Positions 8,247-15,508 of a stretch of 64,000 nucleotides of DNA are shown here, in pieces. The stretch is from contig NZ_JADYVX010000003.1 in assembly GCF_020194175.1 (NCBI RefSeq), positions 62,001-126,000 on the forward strand. The letters run 5' to 3'. A program made the translations under genes and the position numbers. Origin of the DNA: Bradyrhizobium sp. BRP22. GTDB lineage: Bacteria > Pseudomonadota > Alphaproteobacteria > Rhizobiales > Xanthobacteraceae. Positions within the stretch are counted from its first letter, which is position 1. Every line of letters starts with the position of its first letter. A model generated the notes under the pieces. It was not told the DNA's origin, searched no databases, and was given only the letters and a program-made list of their open reading frames with translations.

Positions 8247-9005
8247 ATGCGTCGCAACGCGCGATTCGCGAGCTTCGCGATGGTCGTTGTTCTTGCCGTC
8301 TCTACCGGCGCCTGCGCCACATTCGAGACCGGCGAGACCAAACTGCGGGCGGTCAAAACCGTTGGCATCATCTCGGCGGTCGGCGATCAGATGACGGTCG
8401 CGAAGGGAGGTTTGACCAGCCTGGACAACGGCAGTCGACACTTCCCGATCGATTCGTGGGGGCTCGACGATCTGATCGTCCAGCGCGCCACCGCGGCGCT
8501 CCAGGGGCGTTTTCAAGTGCAGCCTCTGACCTATAACCGCGCCGCTTTCGCTGCTGTCAAGGAGCCGGCGGTCGCAGGGGCCAACCTCATTCAGGGCGAC
8601 CCGTTCAAGAAGCTCGTTCGGACCGAAGTGGCTCCGCAAGGGCTCGACGCCTATATCGTCATCACCAAGGCCAGGGCGAGCATCGGTGGCAGCGGTCGAA
8701 AGGTCGAGGGCGTAGGTCTCATCACCTATAGCACGGTGATGGAGTCATACAGCCAGATCTACGCGCTCTACGAAATCAGGATTGTCGACGGCAAGACGTT
8801 CGAAGCTGTTGAGAAAATGGCCGCCCCACCGCTGGACAATACTGGCCGCGTGAGGCTCGCTGGCCCCAGCCGCCCGATCGATCAGGGACTCCCGATCGGC
8901 AGCGGCGACGGCAACGACCCGAACCTGCGCGCGGCCATTGTCGATCTGATCGCGCGCAGCCTTCCGACAACTCTGAGCGACATGCATCTGGCGGCTGTCC
9001 TTTGA
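8247..9005 (+). CDS. Lipoprotein of unknown function
   Basis: 252 residues from ATG 8247. The N-terminus MRRNARFASF leads into a lipobox STGAC (Cys23), so it is a lipid-anchored envelope protein. The mature part opens KLRAVKTVGIISAVGDQ and contains LDAYIVITKARASIGGSGR and YALYEIRIVDGKTFEAVEK, mixed alpha/beta without a domain I can name. It starts 7 bp after the MipA/OmpV gene and is surely cotranscribed with it, so it may help assemble or sense the same envelope stress. An upstream in-frame ATG at 8205 lies inside the previous gene and is not used. Confidence 0.8.
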   Translation: MRRNARFASFAMVVVLAVSTGACATFETGETKLRAVKTVGIISAVGDQMTVAKGGLTSLDNGSRHFPIDSWGLDDLIVQRATAALQGRFQVQPLTYNRAAFAAVKEPAVAGANLIQGDPFKKLVRTEVAPQGLDAYIVITKARASIGGSGRKVEGVGLITYSTVMESYSQIYALYEIRIVDGKTFEAVEKMAAPPLDNTGRVRLAGPSRPIDQGLPIGSGDGNDPNLRAAIVDLIARSLPTTLSDMHLAAVL

Positions 9006-9046
9006 TTGAGACTGCAAATCCGTGATGGTCTGAGCTTTCGCCGCGG

Positions 9047-9985
9047 TCACAGGCACGATTTCGGCAACAGCATGTGGATGCCCTTGTTGCCGTCGACCAG
9101 TTGTGTCACCCGCAGATTGCCGGCCAGCGAACACAGCATGTAAGCCTGGTTGCGCGAGAGGTTGGTGCGGGCGCAGATATGCTTGACCATCTCCCGCACT
9201 GCCTGCTTGGCGGCGTCGTCGAGGTCTTCGTCGAGCCCGATCGACATCAGATGCGTCGCGCTCTCGGCGAACGGCCACTCGATCGCCATGTCCTTGCGCA
9301 CGGTGAGGCGGAAGCTGCCGGTGACGCCGGTCTCCAGCGCGGTGATGCAGACCTCGCCGTCACCCTGCACCGCATGCCCGTCGCCGGCGAAGAACAGCGC
9401 GCCGTCGTTGAACACCGGCAAATACAGCGTGGTCCCGGCGCGCAATTCCTTGTTGTCCATGTTACCGCCGAAGGCGCGCGGCACCGGCGATCCGCAGCGG
9501 CCCCAACTCGGCGGCGGCGCCGTCGCGATGATGCCGAAGAATGGATCAATCGGGATTTCCGTGCCCCACGGCATCACGCAGACATTGCGTTCGCGATCGA
9601 TCGCGGGATGAATGGTCTCGTAGTCGGTGAATTCGTTGGGCAGCGTGCCGAGCAAGGGCAGGATCGAGACAAAACCCCAATCCTGCCGCACCTTCACGTC
9701 TAGAATGTCGACCTGCAGGGTGTCGCCGACGCGGGCGCCGCGCACATAGACCGGGCCGGTGATGAAGTGCGGTCCTGGTCCGGGCGGCAGCGTTTCCAGC
9801 GCGGTGATGTAATCGGCGCCGACCAGGCTGAGGTCGTCGGGCAGCGTCTCCTTGCCGCCGGCTGGGAAGCTGTGCAGCGTGACGGTGTCGCCCGAGTTGA
9901 TTTCAAGCACGGGAGGGGTGGTGCTATCAAGGTAGCCCCATACCATAACGTCAGGGGTGCTCGGAAGTTCGTGTCGTCTCGGCAT
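9047..9985 (-). CDS. Acetamidase/formamidase family protein (first copy)
   Basis: 312 residues from ATG 9983-9985 (MPRRHELPS). It belongs to the FmdA/AmdA family, which hydrolyses short amides such as formamide or acetamide to the acid and ammonia in the cytoplasm. Family features seen are VLEINSGDTVTLHS near the N-terminus, GPVYVRGARVGDTLQVDI, VCVMPWGTEIP, and the conserved GDGHAVQGDGEVCITALE, whose His, Asp and Glu form the metal-associated active site. It is transcribed away from the HTH gene at 10189 and converges with the lipoprotein gene. A second, diverged copy lies at 13637. The exact substrate is not known. Confidence 0.9.
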   Translation of the reverse strand: MPRRHELPSTPDVMVWGYLDSTTPPVLEINSGDTVTLHSFPAGGKETLPDDLSLVGADYITALETLPPGPGPHFITGPVYVRGARVGDTLQVDILDVKVRQDWGFVSILPLLGTLPNEFTDYETIHPAIDRERNVCVMPWGTEIPIDPFFGIIATAPPPSWGRCGSPVPRAFGGNMDNKELRAGTTLYLPVFNDGALFFAGDGHAVQGDGEVCITALETGVTGSFRLTVRKDMAIEWPFAESATHLMSIGLDEDLDDAAKQAVREMVKHICARTNLSRNQAYMLCSLAGNLRVTQLVDGNKGIHMLLPKSCL

Positions 9986-10188
9986 GGCGGGATACTCCGG
10001 CGTGGAGAAAGCAAATCGCCTGCCAGACTTGGCGAGCAAGTCGGAGGTGCTTGCGGGCGGCGGCGGACCACGACGCGCCGGCGACATGGCATGATTTCTG
10101 AATTTCGGAGAACCCAATCAATCCTGCCGGCGCTATGATGGCGATCAGGCGTGAGAGCAGCGCGGTGAACGGTTGAAGGGAGCATCCG
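9986..10188. promoter_or_regulatory. Divergent gap between amidase and HTH genes
   Basis: 203 bp separating the amidase start (minus) from the HTH gene (plus). GAAGGGAG just before the ATG at 10189 is a good ribosome-binding site for the plus gene. I saw no repeat or reliable promoter. Confidence 0.35.
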
Positions 10189-10566
10189 ATGAGGCGTTCG
10201 CAATTCACCGAGAACGAGATCCTGCATCTGCTGTACGAAGCAAGCGCCGGCGTCTCGGTTGCCGAAATCTGCAATAGCGCCGGCGTATCGGTGCGAACCT
10301 TCTACCGTTGGCGTCGCCGGTTCGGCGGTCTGAACGTGCCGGCTGTCGCGCAGATGAAAGAACTGGCCGCCGAGAACGCAAGACTGCGCGGCCTGGTCAG
10401 CAATCTGTTCGAACGCTTGCGCGAGCCCGCCGCCAATCCGCCGCCGCTGCCCGCCGCCGTCGGCGACGATAAAGCGCGCCGGCAGGAGCAGGCGATCCGC
10501 AGCGCGGCGAAAAAGTGCGGCGGCGCGGTGACCGGGCGCTTTGCCTCGCTCCGGATCAATCCCTGA
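10189..10566 (+). CDS. Orphan IS3 OrfA-like helix-turn-helix protein
   Basis: 125 residues. The first 48 (MRRSQFTENEILHLLYEA, then VSVAEICNSAGVSVRTFYRW) match the HTH of IS3/IS911 OrfA transposase subunits. A short leucine-rich coiled coil follows (MKELAAENARLRGLVSNLFE), then a Pro-rich, basic C-terminus. There is no OrfB integrase frame downstream, no slippery frameshift signal and no terminal inverted repeats that would make an IS. It is therefore either an IS remnant or a captured DNA-binding protein. It is intact, has a good ribosome-binding site, and sits between the divergent amidase and the ABC transporter genes, with two strong palindromes just downstream. A regulatory role is inferred. 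Confidence 0.7.
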   Translation: MRRSQFTENEILHLLYEASAGVSVAEICNSAGVSVRTFYRWRRRFGGLNVPAVAQMKELAAENARLRGLVSNLFERLREPAANPPPLPAAVGDDKARRQEQAIRSAAKKCGGAVTGRFASLRINP

Positions 10567-10588
10567 TGGCGATGTTTCTTTGGGCAGT

Positions 10589-10612
10589 CATAATGTCAAA
10601 AGTGACATTATG
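10589..10612. promoter_or_regulatory. Perfect inverted repeat, operator candidate 1
   Basis: CATAATGTCA (10589-10598) and TGACATTATG (10603-10612) form a perfect 10-bp inverted repeat with a 4-bp spacer, 22 bp after the HTH gene. No T-run follows, so a regulator site is more likely than a terminator. It shares a TGTCA/TGACA core with the second palindrome at 10691. Confidence 0.6.
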
Positions 10613-10690
10613 AGGCTCTCTTTGGCGCGGAATTGTTCATCGCGCCGCTCTTTGAAGCAGGCAAATCACAGGCTGCGATCAGTCTCAGGA

Positions 10691-10719
10691 TCATTGTGTC
10701 ACCGCGGGTGACGCAATGA
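10691..10719. promoter_or_regulatory. Near-perfect inverted repeat, operator candidate 2
   Basis: TCATTGTGTCACC (10691-10703), GCG, and GGTGACGCAATGA (10707-10719) match at 12 of 13 positions, about 117 bp before the ABC substrate-binding gene. The arms are long for a chance event and suit a dimeric regulator of the transporter operon. Confidence 0.6.
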
Positions 10720-10836
10720 TTTGTCGAGACAGGAAGCGAGCAACGGCTGTCGCTTCTTTCAACTTGCTGCCCGTTCGATTGGCGCACTAGTCTTTCGCGC
10801 ATCGCTGCCTCTTTGTTGTGCGAGGAGTTTCGAGCC

Positions 10837-11874
10837 ATGACCGACCATCGCCGTTCGCTCTTCAGCCATTCCTTCAACCGCCGGCGCTTCCTGACTGGCG
10901 CGGCCGCGATTGCGGGCGGCTTGAGCGCATCGTCGCTGGTCGGCTCGCACGGTGCACGCGCGGCAACGCTGAAGACCGTTCGTTTCAGCGAGGCCGTGCA
11001 CAATCTCGGCTACATCAACCTCTATGTCGGCATGCACGCCGGCATCTTCAAAAAGAACGGCCTCGAGATGCAGGTCAGCGCCGCCGGCGGCGACACGCAG
11101 ACCTTTGCGGCGGTGCTCGGTGGCTCGGCGGATTTCGCCATCGGCGACGCGACCATGGCGCAGATCTCGCGCGAGAACGGCGGACCCGGCGTCGTGGTCG
11201 GCACGGTGGTGCAGCGTGCGCATTACTTCGGGGTGTCGAAGACGCTTGCCCCGATCACCGATCCGAAAGCATTCAAGGGGCTGAAGATCGTCACCTCGCC
11301 CGAGCCGAACACCAACTACAGCGTGGCCAAGCGGCTCTTGGAAAAGGCCGGCCTCAAGGTCGGCGTCGATGCTACGATCGTGCCGGTCAATCCGGGCACC
11401 GAGATCGCCGCCATGCTGGCCGGACAGGCGGATATCGCGATTGCCTATCAGCCGAGCGTGGCCGCGGCCGAGGCGCAGGGCGCCAAGGTGGTGTTCGATT
11501 TCTCCAGCTATATCGGCCCATTCTGCAACACCGGCATCATGGTGCTGCCCACGACGATCCAGAAGGACCCGGAGATGGTGCAGGCGCTGGTGACTTCGTT
11601 CGAGGAGGCTTCGCGCAAGACCTACGCCGATCCGGCCTTTGCCAAGGACGTCGCGCGCAAGGAATTCCCGGACCTGCCGGGCGACGTCGTCGACAAGGCG
11701 ATCGACGCCGAGCTGAAATTCCTGATCCCGGCGCAGTCGGTCGTGACCAAGAAGGACCAATGGCAGAACCTGATGGACATGCAGATCTATCTCGGCAACG
11801 CCAAGGGCTCGATCCCGTTCGAGCAGATCATCGACAATTCCTTTGCCGATAAGGCGGTTGCCAGCCTCAAATGA
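10837..11874 (+). CDS. ABC transporter substrate-binding protein, NMT1/THI5-like
   Basis: 345 residues from ATG 10837, with GAGGAG at 10822-10827 as ribosome-binding site. A Tat signal with RRRFLTG (15-21) is cut after ARA near residue 42, so it works in the periplasm. The mature domain has the NMT1/SsuA fold pattern: NLGYINLYVGMHAGIFKKNG, LGGSADFAIGD, KGLKIVTSPEPNTN and MLAGQADIAIAYQP. Relatives bind sulfonates, nitrate, pyrimidine precursors or other nitrogen compounds. The frame overlaps the ATPase gene (ATGA). With amidases on both sides, an amide or related nitrogen compound is the best guess for the ligand, but sequence alone cannot show it. Confidence 0.92.
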   Translation: MTDHRRSLFSHSFNRRRFLTGAAAIAGGLSASSLVGSHGARAATLKTVRFSEAVHNLGYINLYVGMHAGIFKKNGLEMQVSAAGGDTQTFAAVLGGSADFAIGDATMAQISRENGGPGVVVGTVVQRAHYFGVSKTLAPITDPKAFKGLKIVTSPEPNTNYSVAKRLLEKAGLKVGVDATIVPVNPGTEIAAMLAGQADIAIAYQPSVAAAEAQGAKVVFDFSSYIGPFCNTGIMVLPTTIQKDPEMVQALVTSFEEASRKTYADPAFAKDVARKEFPDLPGDVVDKAIDAELKFLIPAQSVVTKKDQWQNLMDMQIYLGNAKGSIPFEQIIDNSFADKAVASLK

Positions 11875-12701
11875 CTGAAGTCGGCAGCGGTCATAAGGCG
11901 GGCGCTGCAAACGCGGTCGCCGGCGGCGCCGTCGTTCCGCCGCTGGTCGTGGAGCATGTCTCCAAGGGCTATGAGGTCAACGGCGAGATCGTGCCCGTGA
12001 TCGGCGATCTCAGCCTGACGCTGCGGGAAGGCGAGATCATCAGCATTGTCGGGCCGTCCGGCTGCGGCAAGACCACGCTGCTCAACACGCTGTGCGGTCT
12101 GCTCAGCCCGGACTCCGGGCGCATTCGCTGGCATGGCCGCGAGGTCACCGGTCAGCCGCAGAATGTCGGCTACATGCTGCAGAAGGACCTGCTGTTGCCA
12201 TGGCGGACCGCGCTCGGCAACGCCATGCTCGGGCTGGAAATTCGCGGCGTCGCCGCTGCCGAGGCCGAGGACCGCAGCCGCGCGATGCTCGACCAACTCG
12301 GCCTGCACGGCTTTGCCGACCACTATCCCTCGACGCTGTCGGGCGGCATGCGGCAGCGCGTGGCGCTGGCGCGCACGCTGGTGCACGAGCCTGATGTGCT
12401 GCTGCTGGACGAGCCGTTTGCCGCGCTCGACTTCCAGAGCAAGCTGTTGATCGAGAACGACACCGCGTCGCTGGTGCGGCAAGGCCGGCGTTCGCTGCTG
12501 CTGATCACCCACGATATCGAGGAGGCGGTGTCGCTGGCGGATCGCGTGATCGTGCTCTCGAAGCGGCCGACCCGCATCAAGGCCGTCTACGACATCGCGC
12601 TCGGCGCCGAGCGCACCGACATGATCGGCCTTCGGCAAAGTCCCGAATTCAGCCATTATGTCCGGCGCATCTGGGCCGATCTCGACGTGGTGCTGCAGTG
12701 A
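11871..12701 (+). CDS. ABC transporter ATPase, SsuB/TauB type
   Basis: 276 residues. Walker A GPSGCGKTT (61-69), the Q-loop region YMLQKDLLLPWRT, signature LSGGMRQR, Walker B VLLLDEPFAALD and the switch His in LLITHDIEEAV are all present. It powers import by the permease and binding protein of this operon. The start overlaps the preceding stop and its own stop overlaps the permease GTG, so the three genes are coupled. An N-terminal extension of about 25 Ala/Gly-rich residues precedes the usual start of the fold. Confidence 0.95.
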   Translation: MTEVGSGHKAGAANAVAGGAVVPPLVVEHVSKGYEVNGEIVPVIGDLSLTLREGEIISIVGPSGCGKTTLLNTLCGLLSPDSGRIRWHGREVTGQPQNVGYMLQKDLLLPWRTALGNAMLGLEIRGVAAAEAEDRSRAMLDQLGLHGFADHYPSTLSGGMRQRVALARTLVHEPDVLLLDEPFAALDFQSKLLIENDTASLVRQGRRSLLLITHDIEEAVSLADRVIVLSKRPTRIKAVYDIALGAERTDMIGLRQSPEFSHYVRRIWADLDVVLQ

Positions 12702-13549
12702 CGGCGGAGGCGGATGCCGGAATGGCTCGTCCGACGGGGGCCTCCAAGCCGACCCCGGATACGGCCGCGCGACGGCGACGGCGGAAGCGGCTGCGCGCAA
12801 CCGCGCTGGTGCTGGCCACGCAAGTCGCGATCCTGATCGCATTCCTTGCGTTCTGGGATCACATGACCTCGCGCAACAGCGCGGCCGCCTTCATGTTCGG
12901 CTCGCCCTCGGCGATTGGCGGATTTCTGCTGCAGATGGCCCGCGACGGCAGCCTGTGGCGCGACCTCTATGTGACCGGCAGTGAAACCCTGCTCGGATTC
13001 TTTGTCGGCAACCTGGTCGGCACGGTGATCGGCCTGTCGCTGTGGTATTCGCGCTTCGTGTCCCGCGTCGTCGAGCCGTTCGTGATCGCGATCGGCTCGA
13101 TCCCGATCATCGCGCTGGCACCGATCATCATCATCTGGTTCGGCACCGGGTTGATCTCCAAGGTCGCGATGTCGACATTGTCGGTCGTCATCGTCGCGCT
13201 CGTCACCTCCTACAAGGGCGCGCTCGGCGTCGATCCGGACCAGATCAACCTGATGCGGACGCTCGGCGCCTCGAAATTCCAGATCTTTCGCAAGCTGGTG
13301 GTGCCGGCCTCGCTGACGGACATCTTCGCAGGCCTGAAGCTCACGGTCGGTTTCGCCCTGATCGGCGCCATCGTCGGCGAGTTCATGTCGTCCTCGGAAG
13401 GGCTCGGCCACGCCATCTTCAAGGCGGGCTCGCTCTACGTCATTCCGAAGGTGTTCGCGGCCCTGGTCGCCACCATCGCGCTGGCGCTGATCCTGACATT
13501 CATTGTCGGCAAGATCGAACGGCTGTTGATGCCGTGGCGCCGTCTTTAA
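12698..13549 (+). CDS. ABC transporter permease, SsuC/TauC type
   Basis: 283 residues starting at GTG 12698, which overlaps the ATPase TGA. After a very basic stretch (AARRRRRKRLR) there are about six membrane helices. The cytoplasmic EAA loop reads LGASKFQIFRKLVVPASL, then TDIFAGLK, the coupling site for the ATPase. SIPIIALAPIIIIWFG and VGEFMSSSEGLGHAIF are typical of the nitrate/sulfonate/taurine permease family. It ends the transporter operon; a repeat palindrome begins at the next base, and the second amidase gene follows 87 bp downstream. Confidence 0.94.
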   Translation: MTAEADAGMARPTGASKPTPDTAARRRRRKRLRATALVLATQVAILIAFLAFWDHMTSRNSAAAFMFGSPSAIGGFLLQMARDGSLWRDLYVTGSETLLGFFVGNLVGTVIGLSLWYSRFVSRVVEPFVIAIGSIPIIALAPIIIIWFGTGLISKVAMSTLSVVIVALVTSYKGALGVDPDQINLMRTLGASKFQIFRKLVVPASLTDIFAGLKLTVGFALIGAIVGEFMSSSEGLGHAIFKAGSLYVIPKVFAALVATIALALILTFIVGKIERLLMPWRRL

Positions 13550-13594
13550 GCATGATCCGGAAAAGTGGAAACCGGTTTTCCGAAAAGATCATGC
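13550..13594. repeat. Rhizobial intergenic palindromic repeat
   Basis: A 45-bp imperfect palindrome immediately after the permease stop: GCATGATCCGGAAAA on one side and TTTTCCG then GATCATGC on the other, around ACCGG. This unit is familiar from intergenic DNA of Bradyrhizobium and other Rhizobiales. A degenerate copy is at 39122. It may act as a transcript hairpin between the transporter and the amidase genes. Confidence 0.7.
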
Positions 13595-13636
13595 TCAAAC
13601 AAGAAATCCTGTAACGTCATCCAACCCGGAGTGAAG

Positions 13637-14560
13637 ATGTCCAAGCGCATCGCCAAGGAAAACAACATCAAATACGCGCTGTCGGGCGACGAACGCTTCA
13701 TCGCCAGCGTCGAGCCCGGTGAGACCTTCGTGGTGGAGTGCGCGATCAACGCCAATGATGGCACGATCCGTCATCTCGGCCAGCAACTGACCGAAAAGGA
13801 CGTCACCTTTCCGTTCGTCAACGGCGCGACCGGGCCGATCGAGGTCCGTGGCGCGAAAGCCGGCGATATGCTGAAGGTCGAGATCATCAAGATGGAGCTC
13901 GACCGGCTCGGCTTCACGGCTTTGTGGCCCGGCATCGGCATGTTTCCCGACTGGGTTCGCCGCAAGGAATTCGGCATTCAGACCCGCGTGGTCGAGGTCA
14001 AGGACGGCCAGGTGCACTGGAACGAGCACCTGAAGCTGCCGATCAAGCCGATGATCGGCGTCGTCGGCGTCGCCCCGGTTCACGGCGCCGTGCTCACCGT
14101 CGACAATGGCCCGCACGGCGGCAATCTCGACGTTCAGGAAATCACCAGCGGCAACACCGTGATGTTCCGCGTCAACAAGGATGGCGCGCATCTGTTCATG
14201 GGCGACTGCCATGCGATCCAGGGCGACGGCGAATGCAATGGGATGGGCGCGATCGAGATCGCGGCGACGCTGACCGTGAGAGTATCGCTCGAGAAGGCGC
14301 CGCCGCGGCTGAACCATCCGCGGATCGAGACGCCGACACATATCGGCACGCTCGGCTGCGCCCGGCCGCTCGAAGATGCGATGCGGATCGCGTTCGAGGA
14401 GATGGTGTACTGGCTCGAGGATGACTGGAAGATCCCGTCCGCCGAAGGCTACATGCTGCTCGGCCAGATCGCCGAAGCCCGCTGCACCCAGGTGGTCAAC
14501 CCGAAATACACCTACATCTGCAAGGTCGATAAGAGCCTGTTGGCCCGATATTTCGGATAA
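13637..14560 (+). CDS. Acetamidase/formamidase family protein (second copy)
   Basis: 307 residues from ATG 13637, with GGAG at 13627 as ribosome-binding site. It is an FmdA/AmdA family amidase distinct from the copy at 9047. It contains PIEVRGAKAGDMLKVEII, MIGVVGVAPVHGAVLTVDNG, and the active-site motif GDCHAIQGDGECNGMGAIEI, where Cys replaces the Gly of the first copy next to the His. The C-terminal part, PSAEGYMLLGQIAEARCTQV, is also typical. It lies downstream of the ABC transporter genes on the same strand and is probably part of that unit. It would release ammonia from an imported amide. Confidence 0.92.
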   Translation: MSKRIAKENNIKYALSGDERFIASVEPGETFVVECAINANDGTIRHLGQQLTEKDVTFPFVNGATGPIEVRGAKAGDMLKVEIIKMELDRLGFTALWPGIGMFPDWVRRKEFGIQTRVVEVKDGQVHWNEHLKLPIKPMIGVVGVAPVHGAVLTVDNGPHGGNLDVQEITSGNTVMFRVNKDGAHLFMGDCHAIQGDGECNGMGAIEIAATLTVRVSLEKAPPRLNHPRIETPTHIGTLGCARPLEDAMRIAFEEMVYWLEDDWKIPSAEGYMLLGQIAEARCTQVVNPKYTYICKVDKSLLARYFG

Positions 14561-14693
14561 GGGGCGGCGAGGCTCGAGGCGGGCTGCGGCCGGCCTTGAG
14601 GGGGGCATCGCCAAAGTTTCGCAGGTTTGATCGAGCGCAAAGCGCCACGGCGGCAATCCGCTAGCTTTTCTTCGTCAAATACGGAGAAGAGCC

Positions 14694-14795
14694 ATGACGA
14701 TCGATACCATCCTGGTCATTATCGGCGTGACGGCGATGTTCGTGACAATCGCTGCGGCCATCGCCTGGGGCGACAAGCAGACCCGCGACCTGTGA
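14694..14795 (+). CDS. 33-residue single-pass membrane protein
   Basis: ATG 14694 to TGA 14795 encodes a very small protein: MTIDTILVIIGVTAMF, then a hydrophobic run to AAAIAW and a charged tail GDKQTRDL. The layout is one transmembrane helix (about 5-25) with a short charged C-terminus. A clear ribosome-binding site, GGAGAAGAG, starts at 14682. Its clean start, stop and spacing argue that it is a real gene. It lies 133 bp after the second amidase and converges with the XRE-cupin regulator. The function is unknown; such peptides often tune a membrane transporter. Confidence 0.7.
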   Translation: MTIDTILVIIGVTAMFVTIAAAIAWGDKQTRDL

Positions 14796-14813
14796 CGTGG
14801 GGCGCCTGCCACG

Positions 14814-15362
14814 TCAGAATGTCGGCGGGGTGCAGGCGCTGATCACCTCGCAGGGCTTGCCGCCGACGCAGCGGAAGCGATGCGGGCGGCGGCTTTCGAA
14901 ATAATAGGCGTCGCCGGGATTGAGGATGCGGCGCTCGTCATCGACGGTGACCTCTAGCTTGCCGGAGACCACGATACCGCCTTCCTCGCCGTCATGCACC
15001 AGCGGCACGCGGCCGGTGTCGCTGCCGGGCTCGTAGCGCTCTTTCAGGATCTGCAGGCTGCGGCCGAACAGATTGTCGCCGACCTGGCGATAGGAGATCG
15101 GCTTCTTGCCGATCTCGGTCAGCTCGTCGGAGCGATAGAACACCTTGCGGCGGCGCTCCGGCTCGAGCGCGAAGAATTCGGCCAGCCCCATCGGAATCCC
15201 ATCGAGGATGCGCTTCAGAGCCCCGACCGATGGGTTCATCTGGTTCGACTCGATCAGCGAGATCGTCGAATTGGTGACACCGGACCGCTTGGCGAGTTCG
15301 CGCTGCGACAGCTTCTGCTGCGCGCGAATGAATCGCAGCCGTCCACCGATATCGACGCTCAT
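14814..15362 (-). CDS. XRE-family regulator with C-terminal cupin
   Basis: 182 residues from ATG 15360-15362 (MSVDIGGRL). An N-terminal helix-turn-helix (about 7-60; LSQRELAKRSGVTNSTISLI) is followed by a cupin sensor domain (about 108-178; EEGGIVVSGKLEVTVDD and LNPGDAYYFESRRPHRF). PuuR-like regulators of this build usually sit beside amine or amino-acid catabolism genes and respond to a pathway metabolite. It diverges from the omega-aminotransferase gene with 146 bp between, so it most likely controls that gene. Four TGTTGC/GGTTGC words recur in that gap, and TTGCG-GATCG-CGCAA (15385-15399) is a possible site. Confidence 0.92.
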   Translation of the reverse strand: MSVDIGGRLRFIRAQQKLSQRELAKRSGVTNSTISLIESNQMNPSVGALKRILDGIPMGLAEFFALEPERRRKVFYRSDELTEIGKKPISYRQVGDNLFGRSLQILKERYEPGSDTGRVPLVHDGEEGGIVVSGKLEVTVDDERRILNPGDAYYFESRRPHRFRCVGGKPCEVISACTPPTF

Positions 15363-15508
15363 GGGAGAAGTCCTGTTGCAGGTGTTGCGGATCGCGCAAA
15401 TATGCCGCGACCGCCCCAATGAGATCAATGGGTTGCGGTGGAGCAGAAAAGGGCTTGTTGCGCCTTTGAGAGCGTGTTCGGCTGCATCGTCAGCAGTGGA
15501 GCGACGCC

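Noticed and set aside
10189-10719. Complete IS3-type insertion sequence
   Set aside because: There is an OrfA-like gene, but no OrfB, frameshift signal, terminal inverted repeats or target duplication; the palindromes differ from IS ends.
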